From: an uncultured Anaerolineales bacterium
GTDB taxonomy: Bacteria > Chloroflexota > Anaerolineae > Anaerolineales > Villigracilaceae
Assembly: GCA_949319575.1 (NCBI GenBank)
Contig: CASGHD010000056.1
Location: 1 to 62,044 of the forward strand
Reading direction: 5' to 3'
Length of the DNA stretch: 62,044 nucleotides
Shown here: positions 41,921-49,633 of the stretch, one piece after another
Layout: each line of letters opens with the position of its first letter
How positions within the stretch are numbered: position 1 is the first letter of the stretch
Program-made: the position numbers and the translations under genes
Notes under the pieces: model-generated
Seen by the model: only the letters and a program-made list of their open reading frames with translations
Databases searched by the model: none
What the model was told of the DNA's origin: nothing

Positions 41921-42249
41921 GTTTCTCTCCTTTGAAACTAGAATATGAAACGAGCGAAATTACTATACAATACCTTGCACCCAAATGGAAGAAAAATCAA
42001 GGCGATTCACCTTACACCATCCTTACATAATATTCGCCCAATCGGATGTTCGTCCACTCGACCGCTTCGCATCCTTCCCGCTTGAGGCTTGGTCGCAGTC
42101 TTCGGACGCGTTATCTGCAACAAATAGAGGCGACCCGCCCAGCGGAAGTAATATCCCTCATCTAGTCCTGACGGGTTGCCCCACATGGTTATGGGTAAAG
42201 TAAAATTGCAGGCACTCTACTTATCTCGAACATACTTCAGGAGAACACC

Positions 42250-42669
42250 ATGTTTGAAATTATGACCATCTTTTCATTCCTGCTTGGTATCGGCGGCGCG
42301 ATCTGTGCAATCGTGTTGCCTATTGTGATACTGGTCGCTTTTGGATATTTCATGTATCGCCGAAGCAAAATGCGCGATACGGCAAAGCAAGCCGCGCAAG
42401 ATTGGTCCAGCACGATGGGGGTGGTAATCACCTCCACGGTTCAAGTGAAGCGCAGTTACAAGAGCCGCTCCGAGATTCCTGTTGTGGTCTATCAATATCA
42501 AGTAAATGGAAAGCCCTACACCGGGCAGGTTGTCAAAGCGGGCGAACAATTCTTCAGCGTTCGCATCTACGGCGACGCGCAAAAGACGATTGCCCGTTAC
42601 CCTGTCGGAGCGCAGGTGATGGTGCATTACAACCCCGAGAATCCACAGGAATCTGCTTTGGAGAGATAA
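42250..42669 (+). CDS. DUF3592 domain membrane protein (paralogue of 26594-27112)
   Basis: A 139-residue protein with one N-terminal membrane helix (about 10-37), then a DUF3592 domain: EIPVVVYQYQVNGKPYTGQV and VGAQVMVHYNPENPQESALE. It matches the copy at 26594-27112 in these motifs but lacks that copy's C-terminal helix. The ATG at 42250 has CAGGAGA upstream. Function unknown. Confidence 0.82.
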   Translation: MFEIMTIFSFLLGIGGAICAIVLPIVILVAFGYFMYRRSKMRDTAKQAAQDWSSTMGVVITSTVQVKRSYKSRSEIPVVVYQYQVNGKPYTGQVVKAGEQFFSVRIYGDAQKTIARYPVGAQVMVHYNPENPQESALER

Positions 42670-42777
42670 GGGACCGTAAACTAATAACTTCCTGGATTTT
42701 TGTTCGTTCGCAGTTGTACTGCGAATGGGATGCACGATTTGCCAAGCAAATCGAACTGCATCCCCAACAAGGAAATT

Positions 42778-42863
42778 GGCTCTCTGGGAATTGCCGTGAT
42801 TGTTACGCCAGCAGTTGCACTGCCGCCGGAACTGGCGGTTCATCATGGCAACTCGTAAAGACC
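42778..42863. repeat. Inverse copy of the element at 17480-17588
   Basis: GGCTCTCTGGGAATTGCCGT ... CATCATGGCAACTCGTAAAG ACCC is the reverse complement of most of the other element, with a 24-bp deletion in the middle. It ends about 35 bp before the aspS promoter. Confidence 0.65.
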
Positions 42864-42896
42864 CAGGAAATTATATTTTTAAAAGCCTTAAGTCTG

Positions 42897-42905
42897 TGCT
42901 ATAAT
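42897..42905 (+). promoter_or_regulatory. Extended -10 promoter of the aspS leader
   Basis: TGCTATAAT is a perfect extended -10 box. The best -35 match is the poor TTTTAA, 17 nt upstream. Transcription should begin near 42912, only about 3 nt before the leader-peptide ATG, so that ORF would be nearly leaderless. Confidence 0.75.
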
Positions 42906-42914
42906 GCCGCCATT

Positions 42915-43001
42915 ATGAAATTCCAGTTTCGCTTCGCCAATAACAATAATAATGACGACAATGACGATCCCCGAATCGTTGGGCGAAGCACGGCTGGTTG
43001 A
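42915..43001 (+). CDS. Asn/Asp-rich leader peptide of the aspS attenuator
   Basis: A 28-codon ORF, start ATG at 42915 and stop TGA at 42999-43001. It reads MKFQFRFA, then ten consecutive Asn/Asp codons (NNNNNDDNDD; six Asn, four Asp, at 42939-42968), then PRIVGRSTAG. Pairing segment 1 (42931-42938) ends exactly where the Asn codons begin, and segment 2 (42977-42989) lies just after them. A ribosome waiting for charged tRNA-Asn or tRNA-Asp would cover segment 1 and free segment 2. The peptide itself needs no function. No Shine-Dalgarno fits the short leader, so initiation is presumably leaderless. This role is inferred from architecture, not from a known family. Confidence 0.75.
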   Translation: MKFQFRFANNNNNDDNDDPRIVGRSTAG

Positions 43002-43059
43002 CAGATTGAAATAAGTCAAATCAAATCGCCCGACGCATCTGCGAAGGGCGATTTATTTT
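42931..43059 (+). promoter_or_regulatory. Ribosome-mediated transcription attenuator upstream of aspS
   Basis: Three mutually exclusive pairings. 1:2 is GCTTCGCC (42931-42938) with GGCGAAGC (42982-42989), 8 bp perfect. 2:3 is CGTTGGGCGA (42977-42986) with TCGCCCGACG (43026-43035), 10 contiguous bp with one G-U. 3:4 is AAATCGCCC (43023-43031) with GGGCGATTT (43046-43054), plus inner CGC/GCG, followed by ATTTTATATA. Stalling at the Asn/Asp codons would favour 2:3 (antitermination); efficient translation or none favours 3:4 (termination). The logic is that of the trp and pheST attenuators. Confidence 0.75.
43023..43059 (+). terminator. Attenuator terminator hairpin before aspS
   Basis: A 9-bp stem with an inner 3-bp CGC/GCG helix and ATCT loop, separated by a GA/AA internal loop, then a U-rich tail. 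It lies 22 nt after the leader-peptide stop. Confidence 0.8.
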
Positions 43060-43069
43060 ATATACACCT

Positions 43070-43102
43070 AGACCTCACAGGTCTCAGAGACCTGTGAGGT
43101 CT
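43070..43102. repeat. Perfect 15-bp inverted repeat with 3-nt spacer
   Basis: AGACCTCACAGGTCT-CAG-AGACCTGTGAGGTCT: the same arms as at 14266-14298. It lies between the attenuator and the aspS ribosome-binding site. Confidence 0.85.
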
Positions 43103-43120
43103 GAAAAAACGGAGACTTAT

Positions 43121-44887
43121 ATGTACAGAACACACACTTGCGGAGAATTACGCGCCAGCCACGCGGGTCAAACCGTGACTCTGGCTGGCTGGGTGAATCG
43201 CCGCCGCGATCATGGCGGCGTGGCATTCTTCGATCTGCGCGACCGTTCGGGGACGGTTCAAGTCACCATCAATCCCGACCTGCCCAAAGAGACTCTCGAC
43301 CGCATTGCAGATGTCCGCTTTGAGTGGGTGCTGCAAATCGAGGGCGTCGTTCAAAAACGCCCCGAGGGAATGGCAAACCCAAAAATGGAAACGGGCGAGA
43401 TCGAGGTCATCGCTAAAAACGTGACCGTCCTCAATCCCGCCAAGACCCTGCCCTTCATGGTCAGCTCGGATGCGGATTTGCCCGATGAAAACACGCGCCT
43501 CAAATATCGCTATCTTGATTTACGCCGCGAACGCATGACGCACAATTTGGTTTTGCGCCACAAGGTCGTTAAATTCATGCGCGATTATCTCGACCAGCAA
43601 GGCTTTATCGAGATCGAAACGCCGATCATGTTCAAAGCGACTCCCGAAGGCGCGCGCGATTATCTTGTGCCGTCGCGCATCTACCCTGGACAGTTCTATG
43701 CGTTGCCACAATCACCGCAACAACTAAAACAATTGCTCATGGTCGCAGGCATGGACAAATATTTCCAGATCGCGCGTTGCTTCCGCGATGAAGACCTGCG
43801 CGGCGACCGTCAGCCTGAGTTCACACAACTCGATCTTGAAATGTCCTACGTCCACCGCGATGACGTGTTGAATCTTGTCGAGGGCTTGTTCACGGAGATG
43901 CTCCCTGAAGTTGCGCCGCACAAGAAGTTATTTTCTTCGCCGTGGCCCAAGTTTTCATATAAAGAAGTTCTTGAGCGCTTCGGCACAGATAAACCCGACC
44001 TGCGCTTCGACATGGAATTGATTGACGTGAGCGACATCTTTGCAAAGAGTGAGTTCAAAGTCTTTCAATCCGCGTTGAGCGCGGGAGGCGTTGTCAAATG
44101 TATCGTCGCGCCAAAATCAGCAGACCTGTCGCGCAAGGAAGTGGACGCGTTGACCGAATCCGCGAAGGGGTTGGGGGCGAAGGGACTCGCCACGTTGGCG
44201 ATCCAAGCCGAAGGTCCGAAGGGAACCGCCGCGAAGTTTGTCACAGCCGAAGAGGTGGAAGCGGTCAAATCCAAAACGGGCGCGAAGGACGGCGATCTCA
44301 TCCTGTTTGCGGCAGACGCGCGCGCGGTCGTCAATAAAGTGTTGGGCGGGCTGAGAGTCGTCTTGCGCGACAAATTGAATCTGGCAGATACTTCCATGAT
44401 GGCATTCGCGTGGGTGGTGGACTTTCCGTTCTTTGCGTGGAATGAAGAGGAAAAGAAATGGGAGTCGGAGCATCATCCGTTCACGATGCCGAAGTTGGAT
44501 GATTTGCCAAAGTTCGATACCAACCCTGGTGAAGTGTATTCGGATGCGTATGACATGGTTTGCAATGGTTACGAGACCGCGTCGGGTTCGATCCGTATTC
44601 ACCGCCGCGATATTCAAATGAAGATGTTCCAGATGCTCGGATTGAGCGACGAGGAAATTCAGACGAAGTTCGGTCACATGCTGGAGGCGTTCGAGTATGG
44701 CGCGCCGCCGCATGGAGGCATGGCGCCTGGCATTGACCGTTTAATCATGTTGCTTGCGGACGAGCCGAACATCCGCGAGGTGATCGCGTTCCCGAAAAAT
44801 CAAGCGGGACGCGATGTGATGGCGGATGCGCCGTCTGAAGTGGAGCCGAAGCAGTTGAAGGAATTGCATATTCAGATCAGAGACTAG
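43121..44887 (+). CDS. aspS: Aspartyl-tRNA synthetase, probably non-discriminating (Asp/Asn)
   Basis: A 588-residue bacterial-type class II synthetase. It has an OB-fold anticodon-binding domain (1-105), the catalytic core with motif 2 FRDEDLRGDRQPEFTQLDLE and motif 3 GMAPGIDRLIMLL, and the bacterial GAD insertion (about 290-410). Residues RRRDHGG with His31 and RPEG with Gly83 match those reported, as I recall, to make the Pseudomonas enzyme accept tRNA-Asn as well as tRNA-Asp; discriminating enzymes such as the E. coli one have Leu and Lys there. The product Asp-tRNA-Asn would be amidated by GatCAB, encoded next. The ATG at 43121 with GGAGA is the start; an in-frame GTG at 43094 lies in the repeat. 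Expression is probably controlled by the leader attenuator. Confidence 0.93.
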   Translation: MYRTHTCGELRASHAGQTVTLAGWVNRRRDHGGVAFFDLRDRSGTVQVTINPDLPKETLDRIADVRFEWVLQIEGVVQKRPEGMANPKMETGEIEVIAKNVTVLNPAKTLPFMVSSDADLPDENTRLKYRYLDLRRERMTHNLVLRHKVVKFMRDYLDQQGFIEIETPIMFKATPEGARDYLVPSRIYPGQFYALPQSPQQLKQLLMVAGMDKYFQIARCFRDEDLRGDRQPEFTQLDLEMSYVHRDDVLNLVEGLFTEMLPEVAPHKKLFSSPWPKFSYKEVLERFGTDKPDLRFDMELIDVSDIFAKSEFKVFQSALSAGGVVKCIVAPKSADLSRKEVDALTESAKGLGAKGLATLAIQAEGPKGTAAKFVTAEEVEAVKSKTGAKDGDLILFAADARAVVNKVLGGLRVVLRDKLNLADTSMMAFAWVVDFPFFAWNEEEKKWESEHHPFTMPKLDDLPKFDTNPGEVYSDAYDMVCNGYETASGSIRIHRRDIQMKMFQMLGLSDEEIQTKFGHMLEAFEYGAPPHGGMAPGIDRLIMLLADEPNIREVIAFPKNQAGRDVMADAPSEVEPKQLKELHIQIRD

Positions 44888-45002
44888 AGACTTGAGACTA
44901 GAGACTTGAGATTGGAGACTTGAGATTGGAGATTGGTTCTCTGTAACTGGTAAATAGTAATTGGTAATTGAGGATGTGAGAATTAGAGAATTGGAGAATT
45001 GG
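44884..45002. repeat. Heptamer array NGAGACT / NGAGATT then GAGAATT
   Basis: Units AGAGACT, TGAGACT, AGAGACT, TGAGATT, GGAGACT, TGAGATT, GGAGATT, later GAATTAGAGAATTGGAGAATT. It begins within the aspS stop codon region and supplies GGAG, the gatC ribosome-binding site. Confidence 0.8.
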
Positions 45003-45308
45003 ATGAGCAGTGAGATTCGGGTTGATGAAAAATTGGTTCAAGAGATAGCGTCTCTGGCGCGGTTGGATTTAACCGAGGACGAGACACGAGTGTTCGTTTC
45101 GCAATTCAAGGACATTCTGGATTACGTCAGCATCTTGAATGAAGTGGACACTGAAAACGTTTCGCCTGCGTATTTATCTTCTTCAAGCAAGAACGCGCCG
45201 CGAGAGGATGTGATTGAAGTGTCTGTGCCAACGGAGGAGTTCCTTGCCAACGCGCCTGAATCGAAAGATGATTACGTTTTGATTCCGCGAGTGCATATCG
45301 AACAATAG
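45003..45308 (+). CDS. gatC: Asp-tRNA(Asn)/Glu-tRNA(Gln) amidotransferase subunit C
   Basis: A 101-residue GatC, the small belt subunit that stabilises GatA and GatB in the amidotransferase. Family text: VQEIASLARLDLTEDETRVF near the start, FKDILDYVSILNEVDTENVS, and APREDVIEVSVPTEEFLANA near the end. I chose the ATG at 45003 because GGAG lies 7 nt before it; the longer frame from 44961 reads through the heptamer array. It is the first gat gene after aspS. Confidence 0.93.
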   Translation: MSSEIRVDEKLVQEIASLARLDLTEDETRVFVSQFKDILDYVSILNEVDTENVSPAYLSSSSKNAPREDVIEVSVPTEEFLANAPESKDDYVLIPRVHIEQ

Positions 45309-45310
45309 CA

Positions 45311-45404
45311 TGTCACCCTCCCGAAGGACATCGGGACGATGTGAGCGCCAGCGAAGGGTCTCTACGACAGTGTCAGAGATTCTTCGCTTCGCTCAGAATG
45401 ACAT
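45311..45404. repeat. GTCACCCTCCCGAAGG ... TTCGCTTCGCTCAGAATGAC repeat
   Basis: Fills the gatC-gatA gap. The end reads GCTTCGCTCAGAATGACAT, a widespread intergenic repeat type. It leaves gatA without a clear Shine-Dalgarno. Confidence 0.55.
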
Positions 45405-45412
45405 AAAACAGA

Positions 45413-46876
45413 ATGAAATTACACGAGTTAACCATCCGCGAAACACACGAACTACTTTCCAGCCGAAAGATTTCTTCGGAGGAACTCACGCGCGATTACC
45501 TCGAACGGATTCAACGACTCGATCCGCAAGTCAAATCGTACGTCACGGTTTCGGAAGATGTCGCTCTGGAGCAAGCCCAAAAAGCGGATGAATGCCTCAA
45601 GTCGGGCGAGGGGTTGACTCCGCTCACGGGCATTCCCTACTCTGCAAAAGATTCCATTTCGACGCGCGGCGTGAACACGACTTGCTCATCGAAAATTCTC
45701 GAAAATTACAAACCGTTTTACGACGCCACCGCGATCAAGAAATTAAATTCAGCGAATTCCGTTCTTCTTGGCAAAAACAACATGGATGAATTCGGCATGG
45801 GATCATCCACCGAAAACTCTGGCTTCTTCACCACGCGCAACCCGTGGAATTTCGATCACGTCCCTGGCGGTTCGAGCGGAGGTTCAGCCGCGACGGTCGC
45901 GGCAGGACTGGCTCCGTTCGCGCTCGGCGAAGACACGGGCGGATCGGTGCGTATGCCTGCTTCGTTTTGCGGGGTGACTGGACTTAAGACAACGTACGGA
46001 CGAGTCTCGCGTTATGGGTTGATTCCGCTGGTTTCATCGTTCGACACGATTGGTCCAATGGCGAGGAGCGCGTACGATGTCGCGCTTGTGCTGGAAGCGA
46101 TTGCAGGACATGATCCCAAAGACAGCACATCACGAGTTGAGTCAGTTCAAAGTTACTCCGAGAGTTTGAAGAAAACCGAAAACCTGCGTGGACTTCGCAT
46201 CGGCATACCCAAAGAATATTTCGTGGAGGGGCTGGATAAAGAAGTAGAGGCTTCTGTCCGAACCGCGATCAAGCAAATCGAGGGACTTGGCGCGGACGTT
46301 GTCGAAGTCTCGCTTCCGCACACGCAATACGCCATCCCTGTTTATTATTTGATTCTGTTTGCCGAAGCCAGTTCCAATCTCGCAAAATATGACGGGGTGC
46401 GATTTGGCTTGTCGGAACGCACAGGCGATTTGATGGATGTCTACTTGAAGACGCGCGAGGCGGGCTTCGGCGCGGAGGCAAAACGCCGCATCATGCTCGG
46501 CACGTTCGCGCTCTCCGCTGGATATTACGATGCCTACTATTTAAAAGCGCAGAAAGTCCGCGCGTTGATTCGACAGGATTTTCAAAAAGCATTTGAAACC
46601 TGCGACGCGCTCATCACGCCCGTCGCGCCGACGACCGCGTTTCGCATCGGCGAGAAGATCAGCAATCCGCTCGATATGTATTTGTCGGATGTGTTTGTTG
46701 TTGCTGTGAATCTTGCTGGCATTCCCGCGCTGTCGGTCCCGTGCGGCATTTCGAACGGATTACCCATCGGGATGCAGATCATAGGTCCGCATTTGTCGGA
46801 GGAGACGTTGCTTCGGATTGGTTATTTGTATCAAAGTCAAACGGATTGGCACACGAAACATCCGCCGTGTTGGTAA
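45413..46876 (+). CDS. gatA: Asp-tRNA(Asn)/Glu-tRNA(Gln) amidotransferase subunit A
   Basis: A 487-residue amidase-signature enzyme that releases ammonia from glutamine for the amidation of mischarged tRNA. The catalytic Ser-cisSer-Lys elements are present: [10 protein letters not shown] with the Lys, and [20 protein letters not shown] with [16 protein letters not shown] carrying the two serines. [17 protein letters not shown]-like text near the C-terminus (here [20 protein letters not shown]) is typical. The ATG at 45413 follows the repeat without a Shine-Dalgarno. It is part of aspS-gatCAB. Confidence 0.95.
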   Translation: MKLHELTIRETHELLSSRKISSEELTRDYLERIQRLDPQVKSYVTVSEDVALEQAQKADECLKSGEGLTPLTGIPYSAKDSISTRGVNTTCSSKILENYKPFYDATAIKKLNSANSVLLGKNNMDEFGMGSSTENSGFFTTRNPWNFDHVPGGSSGGSAATVAAGLAPFALGEDTGGSVRMPASFCGVTGLKTTYGRVSRYGLIPLVSSFDTIGPMARSAYDVALVLEAIAGHDPKDSTSRVESVQSYSESLKKTENLRGLRIGIPKEYFVEGLDKEVEASVRTAIKQIEGLGADVVEVSLPHTQYAIPVYYLILFAEASSNLAKYDGVRFGLSERTGDLMDVYLKTREAGFGAEAKRRIMLGTFALSAGYYDAYYLKAQKVRALIRQDFQKAFETCDALITPVAPTTAFRIGEKISNPLDMYLSDVFVVAVNLAGIPALSVPCGISNGLPIGMQIIGPHLSEETLLRIGYLYQSQTDWHTKHPPCW

Positions 46877-46913
46877 ATACCTATCGCCCTGAGCGGAGTC
46901 GAAGGGCAAGTTG

Positions 46914-46977
46914 TATCGCGACATTTATGTCGCCTGTGAGGTTGCATCTGGCAAAAGCGACATGAATGTCGCGATAC
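46914..46977. repeat. REP-like pair GCGACATTTATGTCGC / GCGACATGAATGTCGC
   Basis: Two palindromes 25 bp apart within the outer inverted ends TATCGCGACA and GTCGCGATA. They belong to the family at 21661-21790. Confidence 0.7.
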
Positions 46978-47059
46978 GGAAACTGACTATAGCTTATCTA
47001 CTGATCACTGTTCATTGATTACTCGTCCACCTTCTACTCCCCACTCACCAACCACGCGT

Positions 47060-47115
47060 CCATGAGACTATCAAACTACGAAACTAACCGACTATGCAAC
47101 TAACCTACGAACCCA
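47060..47115. repeat. Octamer array (ACTANNNA) covering the gatB start codon
   Basis: ACTATCAA, ACTACGAA, ACTAACCG, ACTATGCA, ACTAACCT and so on. The gatB ATG (47094) and its first codons (MQLTYEP) are inside the array, and there is no Shine-Dalgarno. Confidence 0.7.
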
Positions 47116-48542
47116 TCATCGGACTCGAAGTCCATGCGGAACTGCTCACAAAATCGAAAATGTTTTGTGGGTGCGAGGTCGTTGATTCGATCACCGCGAA
47201 ACCGAATCGGTATATCTGTCCCGTTTGCACGGGTCAGCCTGGCGCATTGCCTGTGTTGAATCAAAAGGCGGTTGAACTCGCTGTCCGCGTTGGGCTGGCG
47301 CTTGAATGTCAAATCCACGTTGAAAGTATTTTCGCGCGCAAGAATTATTTTTATCCCGACCTGCCGAAGGGCTATCAGATTTCGCAATACGACCAGCCGC
47401 TCGCCACAGATGGGAAACTGCTGATCGAAACTGAATCAGGCATAAAGAAGATTCGGATTCGCCGCGTCCATTTGGAAGAGGACACGGGCAAGTTATCCCA
47501 CGCCAACGCGCATTCGTTCATTGATTACAATCGCAGCGGCGTCCCGTTGTTGGAAATTGTCACCGAGCCCGATCTGCGCGCGCCCGATGAGGCAAAGGCA
47601 TACGCCGCGAAACTTCACGCCATTCTGCGTTATCTCGATGTGAATTCGGGCGACATGGAAAAAGGCGTCATCCGTTTTGAGGCGAATGTTTCGGTGCGTG
47701 AAGCGGGAACTGAAAAACTCAACAACAGAACCGAAATTAAAAATCTCAACTCGTTTCGTTCGCTCGCGCAGGGAATCGAATACGAGATCGCGCGCCAATC
47801 TGAAATTTATTCGCGCGGCGGAATCGTCGAGCAGGAAACGTTGGGGTTCAACGAAGCGACGGGCAAGACGTATTCACAACGCGGCAAAGAGGAAGCGCAC
47901 GACTATCGCTACTTCCCCGAACCTGATTTGCCTCCGCTTGTGTTGGATTCGGATTGGATCGAATCAATTCGCATGACTCTCCTCGAATTGCCCGACGCAA
48001 AAACAAAACGCTTCATCTCGGACTTCAACCTGAATCCGTCCGACGCGCGTTTTCTCACCTCCGAACTTTCCCTCGCGAACTACTTCGAGCGAGTCGCCGC
48101 CAAATCGAAAAGCTCTGCCAAGATTGTTCACTCGTGGATTGCAGGTGAATTTATGCGCTACGTCAACGAATCTGGAATTGATATTGCAGACATAACTCTT
48201 TCACCTGAATCGTTCGCTCAACTCATTGACATGGTCACATACAAAACCATCGGCGGCAACGCGGGCAAAACGGTTCTGGTTGAACTCCTCCAAAACGGCG
48301 GCGACCCCGCGCAGATCGTCAAAGAAAAAGGACTCACCCAAGTCTCTGACGAAAGTTTCATTCAAGAAGCCGTGACGAAAGTTCTGAATGACAATCCCTC
48401 CGAAGTGGAAAAATATCTCGCGGGCAAAGAGACTCTCCTGCAATGGTTCGTCGGTCAAGTCGCGCGCGCGACGAAGGGGAAGGCTGATCCGAATGTGACG
48501 AGGGAGTTGTTGGTGAAGGGGTTGGTGGAGAGAAAAAAGTAA
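47094..48542 (+). CDS. gatB: Asp-tRNA(Asn)/Glu-tRNA(Gln) amidotransferase subunit B
   Basis: A 482-residue GatB, the subunit that binds mischarged tRNA and phosphorylates its carboxyl group before amidation. Diagnostic text: YEPIIGLEVHAELLTKSKMF at the start, VCTGQPGALPVLNQKAVELA, PKGYQISQYDQPLATDGKLL, HLEEDTGKLSHA, SFIDYNRSGVPLLEIVTEPD, and a YqeY-like helical tail. The last 48 codons (from 48398) are duplicated at 49453-49597 beyond a two-gene cassette, so the current end may have come with the cassette. The start codon lies in a repeat. Confidence 0.95.
   Translation: MQLTYEPIIGLEVHAELLTKSKMFCGCEVVDSITAKPNRYICPVCTGQPGALPVLNQKAVELAVRVGLALECQIHVESIFARKNYFYPDLPKGYQISQYDQPLATDGKLLIETESGIKKIRIRRVHLEEDTGKLSHANAHSFIDYNRSGVPLLEIVTEPDLRAPDEAKAYAAKLHAILRYLDVNSGDMEKGVIRFEANVSVREAGTEKLNNRTEIKNLNSFRSLAQGIEYEIARQSEIYSRGGIVEQETLGFNEATGKTYSQRGKEEAHDYRYFPEPDLPPLVLDSDWIESIRMTLLELPDAKTKRFISDFNLNPSDARFLTSELSLANYFERVAAKSKSSAKIVHSWIAGEFMRYVNESGIDIADITLSPESFAQLIDMVTYKTIGGNAGKTVLVELLQNGGDPAQIVKEKGLTQVSDESFIQEAVTKVLNDNPSEVEKYLAGKETLLQWFVGQVARATKGKADPNVTRELLVKGLVERKK
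48398..48542. repeat. Direct repeat, copy 1: gatB 3' end
   Basis: 145 bp, repeated at 49453-49597 (offset exactly 1055 bp). The first ~118 bp differ at a single position that I can see (48410 A versus C); the last ~25 bp diverge clearly. Both copies end in an in-frame TAA. Confidence 0.9.
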
Positions 48543-48567
48543 GTTGTCTCTGGTGTAAAATAAAGCC

Positions 48568-49104
48568 ATGGGAACGTTTACTCGTAGTGAAATTGAAGGT
48601 GGCTTAAAACGACTTGGTGAACTAGCCCAAGTCAAAGGGTTTCATATTCAACTCACTTTGGTTGGCGGCGCAGTCATGGTACTTCGTTTCGACGCGCGCC
48701 CATCTACACGAGATATAGATGCGGTTATTCTCGAACCTCGTGAAGCGCGTCTGGTTCGGGAACTGGCAAAAAGAGTTGCCGACGAATTCGACTGGACAGA
48801 AGATTGGTTGAACGATGGCGCAAAAGGATATCTGGTGGGTATCAGTGACGGACCCATTGTATTTCAATCGCCTGGTATCGAGGCGCGTGCACCCTCTATG
48901 GAACAGTTGCTGGCGATGAAACTCTCTGCATGGCGCGACGATGTTGATATTTCAGACGCTCGACGGCTTTTACAGGAAGTTGGACAGGATAGAAAAAAAG
49001 GTGATGTTTGGCAAAGTATCGAACCCTTTATCGTAAAAGGCGATGAACTGACCGCACAATACGCTTTTTGGGACTTATGGGAGAACTTATATGGAACTGA
49101 TTGA
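48568..49104 (+). CDS. Nucleotidyltransferase-fold protein (DUF6036/AbiEii-like)
   Basis: A 178-residue protein with the minimal nucleotidyltransferase core: LTLVGGAVMVLRFDARPSTR followed by DIDAVI, that is the GG...DxD motif near residues 30-55. A helical half contains SMEQLLAMKLSAWRDDVDIS, as in AbiEii and MNT-type proteins. Such proteins serve as toxins or antitoxins that modify RNA or proteins; the role here is unknown. It overlaps the next gene by 14 nt. The pair is flanked by two copies of the gatB 3' end, so it looks like inserted cargo. Confidence 0.72.
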   Translation: MGTFTRSEIEGGLKRLGELAQVKGFHIQLTLVGGAVMVLRFDARPSTRDIDAVILEPREARLVRELAKRVADEFDWTEDWLNDGAKGYLVGISDGPIVFQSPGIEARAPSMEQLLAMKLSAWRDDVDISDARRLLQEVGQDRKKGDVWQSIEPFIVKGDELTAQYAFWDLWENLYGTD

Positions 49105-49447
49105 ACAACTTGCTCAAGCCGCGCTCGAACGAGATCATCTCAAATTACGCAGTCTCGTTCAAGATTTAACTCGTTCCAAAACGGACTTTAGCGTGCTTCC
49201 CCGCCCGTCTACTACAGACCAACGTCTATTGGTCGTCAGCGCCGCTTTAACCGAATTACTCGCTGAAAGAAACAATCAGCGTCCGCCTTCATGGACAAAA
49301 GAGATCGGCGCATTGAAAGAGCCGTTCTTCCTGCTCGAATCGGCGGCAACGATGAAACGCCTGCGAACGCTGTGCGAAACCCAATCTCCTGAGCCTATGC
49401 GGAAACGCTTGCTTTACGCGCCGCCACATTTTCTTGCATTTGCCTAA
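49091..49447 (+). CDS. Small protein paired with the nucleotidyltransferase
   Basis: A 118-residue soluble protein, helical in its first half (LIEQLAQAALERDHLKLRSL, LVVSAALTELLAERNNQRPP), then SWTKEIGALKEPFFLLESAA and a basic end with PEPMRKRLLYAPPHFLAFA. I do not recognise the family. The 14-nt overlap with the nucleotidyltransferase indicates coupled translation and suggests the two work together, perhaps as a toxin-antitoxin or defence pair. That is inference only. Confidence 0.65.
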   Translation: MELIEQLAQAALERDHLKLRSLVQDLTRSKTDFSVLPRPSTTDQRLLVVSAALTELLAERNNQRPPSWTKEIGALKEPFFLLESAATMKRLRTLCETQSPEPMRKRLLYAPPHFLAFA

Positions 49448-49452
49448 CTCCT

Positions 49453-49597
49453 CTCCGAAGTGGACAAATATCTCGCGGGCAAAGAGACTCTCCTGCAATG
49501 GTTCGTCGGTCAAGTCGCGCGCGCGACGAAGGGGAAGGCTGATCCGAATGTGACGAGGGAGTTGCTGGTGAAGGGGCTGCAAGAGCGGAGAAAATAA
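49453..49597. repeat. Direct repeat, copy 2: orphan gatB 3' end
   Basis: A 145-bp copy of the end of gatB, including an in-frame TAA, with no start of its own. Read in the gatB frame it ends GLQERRK instead of GLVERKK. It marks the right border of the nucleotidyltransferase cassette. Confidence 0.9.
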
Positions 49598-49633
49598 TTC
49601 GCTTTTGATGTAAAATCAAGGCAGAGGTGAACC

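Noticed and set aside
41921-42249. A 72-codon ORF in the gap before the DUF3592 gene
   Set aside because: No ribosome-binding site, no domain and unusual composition; likely non-coding.
42897-43121. A T-box leader for aspS
   Set aside because: I see no T-box consensus bulge and no specifier-loop layout; the leader ORF with alternative stems explains the sequence.
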